From: Lathyrus oleraceus
Lineage: Eukaryota > Streptophyta > Magnoliopsida > Fabales > Fabaceae
Assembly: GCF_024323335.1 (NCBI RefSeq)
Contig: NC_066579.1
Coordinates: 128,238,854-128,302,853, forward strand
Length of the DNA: 64,000 nucleotides
Direction: 5' to 3'
A program made the position numbers and the translations under genes. Below the pieces are notes generated by a model, which had not been told where the DNA came from, ran no database searches, and was given only the letters and a program-made list of their open reading frames with translations. Shown in pieces: positions 10,835 to 24,496 of this stretch; position 1 is the stretch's first letter; each line of letters begins with the position of its first letter.

Positions 10835-11675
10835 GGTCTGAAAATATTTGCAAATAATACCTCAGTTCCTTGAAATTTTTGTGTGATGAATGTTATGATG
10901 CACATGAATGCATGAATGCAACAATCACAAATAAGGGATCACACACAAGGAAAACAAAGGTCAAGGGATGAATCAAGTCATTGCCAAGACCAATCATCCA
11001 TTTTGGTGGATTATGGTTTGCACCTTATCAACATCCAAGTTCCATTGATATTGACAAGACTTGATTGGATCAACCAAGAATCAAGGGTTTGTTGTAAGTC
11101 ACGAGCATGGAGTCTGGTTAAGAACCATCCCAAAGGAGTGAACTAAGGATAAAACCTGTAGATCATGTTCTAAAAAGTTCCCAGAGTCTTAATTCCATCT
11201 ATCGGATATTACAGGTTAAGATGACTGACTCATCGACCCATAATATTCTCAAGAAAAACTCGTATGAGTGTAGTATCGCATAACAACTGTTATCAAGTCT
11301 ACACTTGGACAGTTTCCGCACTACATCTAAATAGGCCAAGAGGGGGTAAATGTTTTACGATCCTCAACTTCTCGGACCCAAATTAGAGATAGTAATGCCT
11401 AACCATAAATACTTGTGTGACATTTCCAAATCTAAAAGAGTCTCCACTGAGCAGATGGATCTCAAGCCAACTTGTTAAGGACTACTCCACACAAGTCGAA
11501 CATGACTATACTATCCTCCTATCTTAATTGCACTCAAGTTCGGGTTAGAACTTATCTGACCACTCAGAGATCACCAAACACAACAAGCAGATTATATCAC
11601 ACATACACATATACAAACATCACATATATACAAATATTTACACACAAAAAGTAGGCTAAACCCACTAGAGACTAC
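10835..11675 (-). other. E3 untranslated leader
   Basis: This lies between the primer site and ORF1. It has no coding signal on either strand beyond short chance ORFs. The same sequence, slightly diverged, occupies 34417-35275 in E4, which supports its identity as element leader. Confidence 0.8.
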
Positions 11676-11693
11676 TCCCCAGCAGAGTCGCCA
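11676..11693 (-). other. E3 primer binding site (tRNA-Arg)
   Basis: The coding strand reads TGGCGACTCTGCTGGGGA. This complements the 3' end of plant tRNA-Arg (ACG type) with one mismatch, from my memory of that tRNA. It lies 9 bp from the LTR end at 11703. Confidence 0.9.
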
Positions 11694-11702
11694 CTTAATT
11701 TC

Positions 11703-14700
11703 TGTAGCGGTAAATTCATGATCATCAAGCTATGGATAAGCAAGACATCAAATAACAAGAGTCGCCACCGCACTTTTATTGTTTCCAAGGGAAAAGGGAA
11801 AAAGTACGAACAAAATCCAAAAGTAAGAAGTTTTCAAATCAAAACTAATAAAATGTCAGAGATTACAGGTAAGGGGGTTGTTTACACAGAGGGAAGGTAT
11901 TAACACCCAAAGTGTCCTACTTACTCCTACGGAGCCATTTTTGTGTGCATATGTATTTGGTATAAAATGATGTTTAAGAACAAACAGAATGGGGTGGTGA
12001 GAAAAGAATTCATTAATTATATTTTTGTGTTTGACAAGACCTTCGGACTTGTGCCTACGTACCAACATAAAAATGAGGGATCAAAACCTCGTAGTTCGTG
12101 ATACAAATTTCAAAGTGGATGCATTGCTTTTAATAAAAATTAAGTTTGAAAGGCACAAAGGCCTAAAAATGGTTTGAATAAGTTAGTTCTTTTTGGCTTT
12201 TTGAAAGTTTAAGTCAAGTAAAGTTAAGTTTATTTACGAGTTTGATTTAAGAAAAAGGAATTTAAAAATGCAATGGCATAAGGCCAAAGTTTCTATCTTT
12301 TTACAAAGTGGTCAAAGTTTAGAACAAAATAAGTTCAATCAAAGAAGATTTTTAAAAGGGAGGGAGAGATTTTGAAATTAAAGAAATGGGGAGAAGATAA
12401 AGAGACTAATCCTATGCACAAAATTAAAAGTTAAGAGTTGAAAAGATCTGACCAAATGGGTAGCAATCCAATAGACAAGAATGTCAACAGAAACCCATAA
12501 TTCCCTTGGACATTTAGAATCAAGCAACACACAAATGCATAATTATATTGTCTTGAAGAGCAAATGCATCAAATAAAGATAGCCACATCCAAACTTAGCC
12601 ACTTCATGGTCTTCTCCAAATTAGTGCATGTAGCAGATGAATTCCACAAGTCACAGGTTCAAAAGAACAGCTTCACAATGATCATGTTGCAGATGAACTC
12701 AGGGGGATCTTGAATGATGTATCAGATAAAGTTTCAAATTGCAAGCACTTGGTTTCACAGAAAGTTGGCATTGGCCAAGTCCTTTAGCATAGGAGTGTTG
12801 CCTAAGTTCTAAGTCCATTTGTCCAAGATCAAGCCAACAGTCCACACAAAAGTTTTTTAGGGTTTTTATTGTTATTATGTACATTAATGGTCAAAGACCA
12901 CACAAACAAGCAAAGTATACACAAACAAGATATATCACACAATATGGTCCAAGTGGACAAAGTGAAAATTGCATTAACATAAACAATTAGAATGATATGA
13001 ACAATGGCAAATGAAATAAGGCTAGAATTAAATGACATTAAAGTAAATGGCTTGAAATTAAAAGTTAGTTGTTAATGAGTTAGAAGTTAGTATTGTTTTG
13101 CTTTTGCTTTTCATTTTTTAGTCATTCTTTGGAGAACACTCAACCCACTTATCACACGCATGGATCCTTGAGCCAAGACATCTTCCAAAGGAAGGAAAAA
13201 AGGCCAAGTTTCCACACAATACCATGAAAGAGGGGAGAATTACAATCTCACTAACTAGAATGATATGCCTTTTGTGTCACAAATTTAGCGCTATGTTAAG
13301 AAATCGTAATTGGACTTATGTATAAGTCACAACTATTTGAGGTCGGGCAATAGAATTTTGGTGTTAATGCATGTTTGAGACATAGTATAATGGACTATGC
13401 TCATGAAACATAACACACACAAATAGAATATGCAAAAGAGGTGGCCTAATCTCATTCATACTTATGTTGATTTTTCAATCAACTAGCCTTAGGACTTTGA
13501 GATATCATAGGCCAAATGAGATGAATGCATAAAGAATGGGAATGAGATGAAGAGGGAGGGGAATGGATCACAACTCAAATTGATCAAAGGAGGACTTTTA
13601 CCAAATTAATATCATCCATTCATTTTGGGAGATGGAATGCATATTCCATCAATCCCCTAATCCAATGATATTAACTTGACAAAGTCAAATCAACCTTGAC
13701 CAAGGCCCAACAACAAGATTCAAACTCAAACAAGTCATCACAATTGGTCAACAAAATTATTTGGCATTTATTCAAATTAAAAATACTAAAATAAGGCATT
13801 TAAATTAAATATGGTTTGTCAAATTCCTAAAACCTCATCAAAATACCAAATAAATGGCCATGAGATTTATCATAGGTCAAACAAGGTCAAAGGACCTTGG
13901 AGAAAAAATTTCAGAATTTTTAAAGACTTAAAAGTATTTTTATACAATTAAAAATAATCACAAAATCAATTAAATCATGAAAAATATTAATAATGATCTA
14001 AAAAATAATTTTAATTCAGAATATGAAAGAGGAAATTTTTTGAAATTTTTTGGTGAAACTCTCATATTTTTTAGATCAATATTAAAATTAATATGAATTA
14101 ATGAAAATAAAAGGATTAAAATGAAAATCAGAAAATAGCAAAAAATGTGAGCCAATTGATCTCCCTCATTAATTGAGGTGGCAGATCAAGTGGTCCTCAG
14201 CGCGCTTTCCACCGTGGACTTAAGTCAATGCGCCACAGGGATGGTAATCAGAACTACGCGTGAGATTAAAACATTTTAAAACAGATCAATGGCTCTGAAC
14301 ACTTCCAGCGCATCGCCGGAGTCCAACGGTCGGTCATCTTCTCCGGTGACCCTGGTCGGACTGGTTCACTCATCACCATCAAGAAAATGAAAAAGGAGGA
14401 CATGATCTGAAAGAAAAAATGGCGTAGAGCACGAATCTGACCTTAATTTTAACTAACTCCACATATATAGAAAGATATGAGGAGTTTAATTTTGAGGTGT
14501 GTCAACTGAGTTGCTTCGATTTAACCTCTAAGCAACTCAACTTTATTGCCTACATTGGTAGGACTTCAGACAACCAAATATCCAAGAGAATTGAGTAAAA
14601 TTAAGAGAGAATCGAAGAGATGAAGTTTTCTGAAAATTACCTTCAATGTTATGTTGTTCTTGATGTTGCTTGCTCCAAACACGATCTGATCACACTTGAG

Positions 14701-16410
14701 AAGCTAGTAGGAAGTGATTAGAGAGGTTACAAGGCTTTGGATCCTGGAGTTTTTGAATCTCCAACAGTCGAGCTTCAAACTCAAATTACAAGTTAAAATT
14801 TATCAGGTTTTCCTTTGGAATGAGAGGGTTTCAATGGGGGGAAAAGCTGGCGTGCAAGGTGTGATTCAAATGAGCATAGAGAGCATGTATTTATAGCATG
14901 AATGAATGATATTTGCACACTTCAAATTTTGTCCAATTTTAGCAATGGTGATGGCACAAGTGCATGGGCATGTTCAGGCCCATGATGCAATGCAAAAAGG
15001 TTCAAAATCAATCCAAATGAAGTCTGAATGGAAGCTTGATTGGCAAGGCAAAGTGACCTGAAGTTTTGAAGCTTGATTCTTGCCAAAGATGCAACTCTGT
15101 TAAAGCCATGCGTAGACCTAGCAAACCTCATCCAAAATGCATGAACTTGGGTTCTTTGGAAAGCTTGGATCAAAGGGAACAAGTTTGATGTTCAACACTT
15201 TTTCATTTGGAGCTTGGAACATGGAGAATTTTGAGGTGGAATTTTGGAAATTTCAACATGTTGAAAAATTTTCTAAGTGTCAAGCCATATATCTCAATAT
15301 TCCACCTTACTTAACTTTTTATGTGAGTTTCAAATGAGAAAACTGTCTTCATCAAAGTTGTATCTATTTCAAAGAAATTCAAAATGGTCACCAATTTCAT
15401 GTCATTTGGATTTGTAATGATAGAGTTATGCATTTTTGAAGTTTGGAAAAATCACTTGTTCAATGGTATAGGTAAAAAATGACCTATAATGTAACCTTAT
15501 ATCACATGCTCATAAAAATTGAATTAGCTTTCACTCCAAACATCAAAGTTGAAGTAGACATCTTTAATTTGATTGTGCAACTTGAAAATATTTCATCTCA
15601 TAAAAATTGAGCAAGTTATGGCCTTGGGAAGTTGACTTTCAAATTAGGGTTTAGACAAAATGACCTATAATGTTTCAACATAGAAAATGATTTTCAGAGA
15701 AAAACTAGTTATAGATATCAACATGAAAGTTGTTTGGAATGTAATTTAGAGTAACTTTGCTCTTGGAATAATTTTCATATGGTGAAAATTGTAGGAGATA
15801 GGGTCTAGGGAGACCCAGTTTTGATCAGATGAATTCATCTGGCCAACCACCATCAACCAACTTATTAACCTTTCAATTCTTTTGACTTTATTGGCTCATG
15901 GTAGATCATATATGCATAAGATGATGAATTTTGAAGTTTCCCTTGAGAAATTTGATCAATTGGTGAGATAGCTTGTTGGAGAAGTTACTCAAGATACCCA
16001 ATCAAACTAGGGTTTCCAAGGCAAATCACCCTCAAACTCTTGAAGAAAACTTGATCAATATAACATGTAGGAATCAATGGAACTCATATATGATGCTCAT
16101 AACCATTCTTGGATCAATTCATGGGTGTTCTCTTTGTCATGAGGGTCTTAAACCCTAGATATAAACTTGATAGATCAATGGAGATCATGCCCTACCTACA
16201 AAAGAGTTAGGTAAATGCAAAGGCATATTTTTGTATTTTGGTTAGTAAATGATAATATACAAGTATGATACAATCACATGGTGCTTGGTGATCTCTCCCA
16301 AAACAAACTCAATGAAAGAGGGGTAAGGAGGATGTCAAGGTATGGTCCCAATGCTAATGCTTATGATGAAATTGCATGAGAGATCTTAGGGTCAAAATTG
16401 GGGTCTTACA
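11703..16410 (-). repeat. E3 5' LTR, 4708 bp
   Basis: On the plus strand it starts TGTAGCGGTAAATTCATGA and ends AAATTGGGGTCTTACA. The same ends bound both LTRs of E4 and, in the opposite direction, the fragments in E7. No ORF of interest lies within. A TATA box is present at 14888-14896. Confidence 0.92.
14888..14896 (-). promoter_or_regulatory. Candidate Ogre LTR TATA box
   Basis: The coding strand reads CTATAAATA. The same motif occupies the homologous place in the E4 left LTR (31959-31967). In the E4 right LTR (38936-38944) the first bases are changed to CAATAAATA. Conservation across copies supports a promoter role. Confidence 0.6.
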
Positions 16411-17625
16411 ATCATCAACAAGGTTCTATTCAAAAGCGTACGTGTAGTGATATTGTGTTTTCAATTTCGTCATTCTCCTTTTGACTTTGCTTAACAAAAG
16501 TTTGATACCGATGAGAAATATGAGTGGACACGAATGGATTTATTCAAAACAATGCATATTTATTTCAATGTCATTATTATTAAAAAATAAACGAGTTTAT
16601 TACAAGTGAATTCTACAAATGAAAAACAAGAAAAATTACACATGAAAAATGATTGAATAAACTAATGATTACTAGAGTGATCAGCCTTATTCCTCCCCCA
16701 GCTTGGGGTCTTGTTCTGGCAAAAGCTGACGGGATCTGATCAACATATACAACTTCTTCAGATTTACCACTGCTTTGAATACAGCATTGCAGATGTACTG
16801 GCCTGCGCGGGGTTGTTCATGACATTTGGAACAGTTGGCATGAAGCGTATTGTATGAATGTCGGGAAGTCAACTTGATCATAGCAGGTTCTGGACAAAGG
16901 CCAAACAACAGTGAGTTCTCTTGGATAGGTCTGATGGAATGAAGTTATGAATGCAACATGTTTTTATGTTCCCAAAGGAATGCATATGCTGAATGATATG
17001 ATGAAATGGCATGCAACATCATGGAAAAATTGATTATGAAGCTCGGGGTAGGTTGAAGGTTTATTTCCCTGCAAGAAACATGTCCCATCACAAGGTGAGT
17101 ACTAAGACTTATGAAGATGCTTAGATTCACGGATCATGAGGCAAAAGTATCATTATCGCCACAAGACAACTTGTGAGTTAACAATACCCTCAGGATGATC
17201 TTCTCTAAGTGAGGTTTCCCTCAACTTCGATAGCCATGGGTTGTCTAAGGTCCTTGGAGTCATGGACTCTCTTTGGAAGAATGACTGTCAGTGCGAACGT
17301 GACTCACGTGCCAGCGAAACTCCAAAAAGAATTTATTCCAAGTGGGATATCCGTGTCTCCCTCTCAAGACAACTACGTCCGACAGGTCAACACAAAGTCC
17401 CTCCTATCTTATGTGAACTCTCTAAGCCTGTGTATTGGGCTTTTCACTCAAGCACTAGATCCAATCCCACAACATCACAATAATACATATATAACAGGAA
17501 GATATATATAAAAGGAATGTATATAACAGGAATGGATAAATAAAGCAAACGATAACTGAAGTAAACATTCAAGGAAAAGGATACAGGCAAGCTAGGCTTG
17601 ACTCTCTTATGGGAACTCCATATTG
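16411..17625 (-). other. E6 leader and upstream spacer
   Basis: It is mostly non-coding. A 73-codon minus ORF at 16687-16908 contains CSKC and several His and Cys residues, but I do not recognise it. It may be a remnant of an upstream ORF or chance. The AT-rich stretch 16440-16680 resembles 26490-26680 in E5, including GATCAGC at its coding-side border. Confidence 0.5.
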
Positions 17626-17643
17626 TCCCCAGCAGAGTCGCCA
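17626..17643 (-). other. E6 primer binding site (tRNA-Arg)
   Basis: The sequence is identical to the E3 primer site: coding strand TGGCGACTCTGCTGGGGA. Confidence 0.82.
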
Positions 17644-17678
17644 GCTCATTGGGGAAGTCCCAACAAGCTATCTGCATG

Positions 17679-17696
17679 TCCCTAGTAGAGTCGCTA
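17679..17696 (-). repeat. Second, diverged copy of the E6 primer site
   Basis: The plus strand TCCCTAGTAGAGTCGCTA differs from the first copy at 3 of 18 positions. Both copies are followed by GCT. Spacing is 53 bp, so the primer site plus flank looks tandemly duplicated. Confidence 0.65.
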
Positions 17697-17698
17697 GC

Positions 17699-20600
17699 TG
17701 AAGCGCCGCTAAAAATACAGAGTCACCACTGGATTTTATTTATTCCAAAGGAAAGGGAAAATAGCGATAAAACCCCAAATGAGAGAAATGGTCTCGCAAC
17801 CAAGAGCGGTTCGGAAGTCAGTTATGCAAGGGGAAGGTATTAGCATCCCTCACATCCATGGTACTCCATGGGAACCACTTCCTCGTATCAAATGTGTATG
17901 GATGTTATTTATCTGTAAGTTGCTTGCTATTGGGAATGAGATGAGAGAATAGGATAGGGAGAGAAAATAAGTTTTAAGTTAGTGTGCTCGCCAAGGATTT
18001 TGGCCCTTGTGCCTACGTATCCTCATACGTGCAATAAGGAAGTCAGAGCTTTGTAGTTTGGCTCACAAGCGGAACATTGTTTGGTTGTTTTTATTTAAAA
18101 GTATTAACGTTCGCATGCTGTTCACTTGCTTGTATACTTTGTCATGGGAGCGGAAAGTATTTGCTTGTTTACGGTAAAATGGATACGCTTGGTTCGCACT
18201 CTAGCAGTCAAACATTACTTGCTCGCAGACAGAGGCTTAAGCTTCGTTCACGGTATAACGTAAGTAACATGTTCTTATTGAAAGGTTTTGAGTAGAAATC
18301 CCTAAGGCAAAAGATGATTTTATTTATTGGGGTTGATTTTATGTATGGAGACAAGCATCAGACCCTTGGCTAGATACAGTCAACAGTCCAAGAACTTGGG
18401 AGTTGAGAGGACAATGTTGTCCTAACCACTCTTTTTCATCCAAAAAAGAGATTTTAATTGTGAAAAGAGTTTGGCAAGTCTAATAATTGGAACTTAGAGG
18501 GCGACAAGTATCTGACCCTTGACTAAGTACGGTCAACAATCAGAGTACTTAGGAATCGAGAGGACCATGGAGTCCTAACTACTCTTTTTCTCCCTCATAG
18601 CACCTAGATCTAACTTGTTTGAATCGTTAGTTGTTTTAAGGGGGGAAGTCAAGTGTCGGGTCCTCAGGCTAGGTACGGTCGACAAGCCAATTACCTGAAT
18701 GTTGTGTACAAACACGTACACCCCATTTTGCATTCCAATTTGTTATGAAAATGGTTTTGAAAAAAAGGAAGTTGACGTTGGATCAAGTGTTTGAATTTAT
18801 TATGAAAAAATGTATAAAGAATGGAGGTGAGATATATAATGAGTTTGAGAAGAGAATGGAGAAGAAATGATATAATGGATCATGGAGTGGATGGAGAATA
18901 CTTGACGTTGGATCAAGAATTCACGTTGCATTGGTGTGAGTTTTATTAGGAAAATAAACTTGACATTGACTCAAGTACCTTTTATTTCTTTTGAAATGCT
19001 TTATTTATCGTTTTGTATTTTATCTTTTTCGATTAACATGCATGGTGAACTAACTAGAAAGCAATAAATCTAAGCTATTACATGATCATGGGGTGGGGGG
19101 ACATTGAACCCACAATGGGGGGATGGATCCATACAATACAACATACATGGGAATGGAAAGAATACAAGTTACAAACTTTTACACTATGTACCATGCCTAA
19201 AGCATACAAGTGCATGGTACTTCAAGCAATACAAAGCTAGCGAATGAGAATGAAATTGTTAGGAGCATGACTACCTAGGAGTGAGCGAATCACAAAGACA
19301 CATGTGGAAACACAAAGCAACAAAAGGGTTAGCATGAGATTAAGTCAAATGAATGAGAATGATGCATCAATATGTAAGCATGTTCAATGGTTAAAATCGA
19401 TTCGAAAGGTAATGGATTAATCAATGAAAAATAATCAAAGATCTATCATATGATCATGGAAAATGAAATTAGACATACAAGACAACATCCGCTAAATTGA
19501 AATGGGATTTCCAATTTACAATATGATCATACACCAACGAATTGATTAAATGGACAATTAAAGAATGAATATTAATTCTACGAATTAAATTCTACCTAAA
19601 CATGAATTAGGATCACAATCAATCAAATGGAAAATTAACAATCTATATCAAGAATTGAATTCTAATTTACATGATCATACAAATCACCACACAAAAGTCT
19701 AAACGAATGAAAATTTAACCTAAGGTCTAACCATGATACAATCCATATTAATCATATTAATCCACATAAAATCTACAAAAAGAAATATCAAAACCTAACG
19801 ACTAAAATTCTAACCGTGGCAAGGTTAATCAATCATGCATTAATTATGGAAAATTAAGAAACTAAATCTAATCAAACGATTTATCAAACCTAATTTCTAA
19901 ATCTGAATCACCTAATTAAACCTAATTAAGAATTAAGTTAATCATCACTAAAGTTATATTAAATCCTAATATTTCTAAAACTAAGAATTAATCCTAATCA
20001 CAATCTATATTAACATCTCAGCACCAAGATCAATCAAAAACTATAATTAACTTAAGTGATTAATCAAAAGATCAAAAGATTAAAGGGGTTAGAATTTCCC
20101 GGCTCCTGTTAATTAGGATTAGTTGATTCACTTGACTATTATGAAGATGTTGTATTGATTTTCTGTCAAAGCCGCTGTGAAGATTTCCATTTTTCAATCG
20201 TGTACTGTTATACATGATACACACTGCCTCTTGCTATGTTATTCGTTATGTTGTAATCGTTATGGTCAGTTGAAGATTCGGTTATATTTCTGTTAGAGAT
20301 TCAGTTGTGACAGTTAGAAAATATTGTCCAATTTTTGTTATGACAGTTAGCAGTTAGAGAATACATTGTTGTTGGCTCTGTTTTGCTAATGATGAATCTA
20401 TGCTTTGCAGGCCCAAAGTGAACTCAATGTGGTATGGCCAAATGGAAGAATATGGATGCCTAGGAGGATGCCATGATGGGTTGCCAAGTTCCAAGCTCTT
20501 TGTTCTTGTTCTTTTTTATTCAGATTATGCATTATGATGAATATGTATGTAATTGGTTTAAATGGTTGTAACTTGTGAATGAACCATGGTTTATGGCCAT

Positions 20601-21756
20601 GTATGGGAATGTTGATGTTGTAATGCTTGGATTGTAGTTTTCATGATGTATAAACTTGGATAATATTGTAAGTTTGGATTGAATGATTGAATAAAATGCT
20701 TGAAAATTGAATATTAATTTGGAGTTGAAATGATCTATGTATGGTTAGGTAATTGAAATGAAATATGAATACATTGGTAAAAAATGAAATGTGAATATTG
20801 ATGTATGTATGAAAATTGAATGTTAGAGATTGGATAAAAAAAATATTTGTGTTGCAATTTGGATTTGGAATTGAATGGTTGGGATTGAAAATGAATGTAT
20901 GTATGGTCGAATATTGTAATTGGATGGCGATGTATTGATTTGAAAAGGATTAAAAGATGGATAATGGAAATTATATTGAAAGGTTGTAATTTTGTAAGAC
21001 GAATGGTAACTTGAATTTGGTTTTAAATACTTGGTTTGAATATAATGGTCATGTATGGAACAAGTGGTCATGGAATTAAACAAATGGTTGAAATGTGATT
21101 ATCAATGGTTTTTAAAATATGATGATTAAAAATGGATTTAAAAATATGAAGATGATTAAAAATGGACTTCTAAATATGAAGATGATTAAGAAAGTGGGTT
21201 TGGGCTAGATGGTTGACTTTGGTCAACTGGTTGACCAAAAAGTCAACTTAGGTAAAAAAAACGTGTATTTTTTGATGAAATGACTTGTATGAAATTAACT
21301 TGAATAATGACTCGATAGAATAAATGAAAATGGACTTGACTGAACAACGCAGTGCCTTCAGACCAGACGCAATATGCCAAGTTCCAAGACTTAAAGTTCA
21401 CTCATGCCAAACCAACCAAATGATAATTAATCCAGCCACAAATGGTAACTCCTTAAATGAATCCACCCTAATCCAGGCATGAGGATCATGAACAAGTAGA
21501 CCTTTGATTAATTGTTGAACAAGCCAATGAAACTCCATGAATGACCAGATGGATCTCAATCTTGTACGCCTCCTATTCAATGCCATGTGTGAAAAAATCC
21601 TTGAATTCGTGATTTTATGCTTTTCAAATGCAAGTGGGATGTGTTATGATACAATGAATATGTAGATGAGATGAATGCTTATCAGGATATGCAAATGCTT
21701 AGGGTTAGTGACCTAGATGAACTTGTGAAGGGTAGGGTGAATTTTAGGGTATGACA
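17699..21756 (-). repeat. E6 5' LTR, about 4.06 kb, inner end uncertain
   Basis: The outer end GGGTATGACA at 21756 is clear. The inner end is not: the TGTCATACC expected from E5 is absent, and TGAAGCGCC at 17699 is my best guess. The stretch GGTATTAGCATCCCTCACAT near 17835 matches the E5 LTR in the same relative position (near 41425). From about 19000 to 21750 it is AT-rich with no genes. Confidence 0.6.
18340..18700. repeat. Degenerate tandem repeat of about 145 bp in the E6 LTR
   Basis: Two and a half copies share GACAAG.AT, GACCCTTG.CTA, TACGGTCAACA, GAGAGGAC and GTCCTAAC.ACTC. The unit is diverged. No coding signal is present. Confidence 0.6.
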
Positions 21757-24363
21757 CATCTGATGCAAGCCTTGGGCCTTGTTTGAATCCATCTGCTACT
21801 TTGTCTTTGTGCTAATTATTATTTTGATCTTGTGTCTAATGCTTTATTCTGAGTTGATCAAGGATATCTTTATTTGGTTGGTGAGTTCTTTATTATCTTT
21901 ATTTGATGCCTTGATCTTCATGATGTCTGGTATTTCTAATTGCCTGATTGATTATTGCTTGATTCAAAATCCAGAGGAAAAGTGGGTTTTCTATATGACA
22001 TTCTTGTCTATTGGATTGCATCCCATTAGTCAGATCTTTTCAACTCTTAACTTTTAAATTTATGCTTAGGACTAGTCTCTTCATCTCCTCCCACTTCTTA
22101 AATTTAAAAATCTCTCCCCCTTTTCAAAAAACTTTCTTTGCTTGTGATTTCAAACTTAGACCTTATGCCATTGGATTTTTGGACTTCTTTTTCTTAAATC
22201 AAACTTGTAAATAAATCTGATCATATTCACTTAAATTTTCAAAAGACAAAAAGAACTAACCCTCATTCAAATTCTTGGCCTTTGTGCCTTTCATTTAAAC
22301 TTCTATTAAAAGCAATTCACCAACTTTGAAATTGTTACCATGAACTACGAGGTTTTGATCCCTCATTTTTATGTTAGTACGTAGGCACAAGATCAAAGGT
22401 CTTGTCAAACATAAAAGTATAATTAATAAATTCTTTTCTCATCCCCACACTCTATTTTTTATCAAAACATCATTTTATACCAAAAACCCATACACACATA
22501 AAAAAAATGGCTCCCTAGGAGTACCTAGGACACTTTGGGTGCTAACACCTTCCCCTTGTGTAACCAACCCCCTTACCCGTAATCTCTTGCATTTTATTAG
22601 TTTTGATTTGAAAACTTCTTATCTTTGGGTTTTGTTCGTACTTTTCCCTTTTCCTTTGGAAACAATAAAAGCGCGGTGGCGAATCTGGTTTTATTGACGT
22701 TAAGCTTATCCATAGCTTGGTGGTCATGAATTTACCACTACAGTAGGCAACAAGATTGAGTTGCTTTGAGGCCAAATCGAAGCAACTTAGTTCATGCTCC
22801 TCAAATTTCAAATCCATGTATCTTTAATATACTTGGAATTGGAAGAAATTGAGGTCAGAGTCGAGCTTCTGGGCATTTTTCCTTTGAAATAGTGTCCTTG
22901 TTTTTCATTTTCCATTTGGTTGAGGGTGGACCAGTCCGGTGAGGTCCACCGGAGAAGATGATTGGAGCTATGGCTCTGGTGATCTGGTGGCGTGTCTTCA
23001 ACCATCTGATCTGTTTAAAACGTTTTAATCATGGCCCTCGCTTTTGATTACCATGCGTGTACACGCATTGACTGTGGAATATGATGGAAGTGCGCGCTTG
23101 GCCATCAGATTTGCCACCTTAATTAATGAGGGAGATCTGATGGCCCTTGTTTTTTTTATTTCTTTTTATTTTCTGATTTTTCATTTAATTCTTTTATTTT
23201 ATTTTATTCATATTAATTTTATTTTTAATCCAAAAAATATGGGACTTTCACCAAAAATCTTTAAATATATTTCTCTTCCATATTTTGAATCAAAATTATT
23301 TTCGGATTATTTTTTATATTTTTCATGAATTAAATGTTTCTATGCATATTCTTAATTGTTTTAAAATACTTCTGACTTTCCAAAAATCATGAAATTTTTT
23401 GTCTAAGGTCCTTTGACCTTGTTTGACCTAGGATAAATCCATCGGCCATTTATTTGGTGTTTTTGAAGGGATTTGAGGTTTTGACCAAATTGAAATGCAT
23501 TTTAATTCATTTTTAAATTGATTTTTTAATTGAATAATTGCTTGAAAATTATTTTGAGCCATTTTTATGGTCTTATGATGTTTGACTTTCTGATTGGCCT
23601 TGATCATGGTTGATTTAACTTTTGTTTGATCAATACTATTGGATTTAGGGGATTGATGAAATATATATTTCATCTCCCAAAATGAATGGATAGTATTGAT
23701 TAGATGAATTTCCTCTTGTGATCAATTTGGATTCTATTTCCTCTTCCCTCTTGATATTGATCCCTATTCTTCCCTGATCCATCATTGACCAATGAAATCT
23801 CTTCATGTCTAATGCTAGTTGATTCATCAATGACTTTGTGTCAGATGAATCAACATGAGCCAGACTGAGATAGGTCCTTCACGATTTCTTTTAGTGTGTG
23901 GTATGTTTTAGGAGTTTGGTTCTTTGTACCAAATCTATAACATGCATTAACACCTATATCTTTATTGCCCGACCTTAGATAGTTGTGACTTCTACATAAG
24001 TCCAATTACGATTGCTTAACATAGAGCTAAATTTGATCAAGAAGGCATAGCATTCTAGTGAGTGAGATTGTAAGCCTCTCATTCTTCATGGTATTGTATG
24101 GAGACTCAACCTTTTTTCCTTTCATGAGAGCTACTGGCATACTTGTTGAATTATCCAAGTTGGAGCCCTTATCATGGATGATGTATTAGTTCAAGGATTC
24201 GTACTTGTGAATGAATGGTTGAGTGTTCTCCAAAGAATGACTTAACAAATTAAAACTCATCACTAACATTTGACTAACACTTGACTAACTTTTATTCATT
24301 TTGCTTTTACTTTCAAGTCATTTACTTAATGCAATTTAAATTCCAGTACATTTATCATTCATT

Positions 24364-24439
<76 letters not shown>

Positions 24440-24453
24440 CAAACAAATAAACA

Positions 24454-24496
<43 letters not shown>

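Larger units (their letters stand above)
6337..16410 (-). mobile_element. E3: Ogre-type Ty3/gypsy element, 5' half
   Basis: From right to left it holds a 4.7-kb LTR, a tRNA-Arg primer site, a leader, ORF1, a spacer, gag and the start of protease. An extra ORF ahead of gag, LTRs of this size and the LTR start TGTAAGACCCC are the marks of Ogre elements. The protease region stops at 6337 because E1 is inserted there. The rest should lie left of E1, outside the window. The 5 bases after the LTR (ATCAT, 16411-16415) should be its target duplication. Its host is the leader of E6. Confidence 0.9.
16411..21756 (-). mobile_element. E6: Tat-type element, leader and 5' LTR only
   Basis: A leader (16411-17625), a tRNA-Arg primer site and an LTR ending GGGTATGACA at 21756 are seen. 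The same LTR end closes E5, so both belong to one LTR family distinct from the E3/E4/E7 Ogre LTR. E3 is inserted at 16410/16411, so the remaining body of E6 should lie left of the window. The five bases after the LTR (CATCT, 21757-21761) are its expected target duplication, inside the E7 LTR. Confidence 0.72.

Noticed and set aside
20823..21083. Minus ORF of 86 codons in the E6 LTR
   Set aside because: Low-complexity AT-rich LTR sequence. No domain and no relation to neighbours.
22371..22697. Plus ORF of 108 codons, with similar ORFs at 11856-12068 (minus)
   Set aside because: These lie in the conserved end of Ogre LTRs on different strands according to LTR orientation. Similarity reflects shared LTR DNA; frames are not conserved in all copies.
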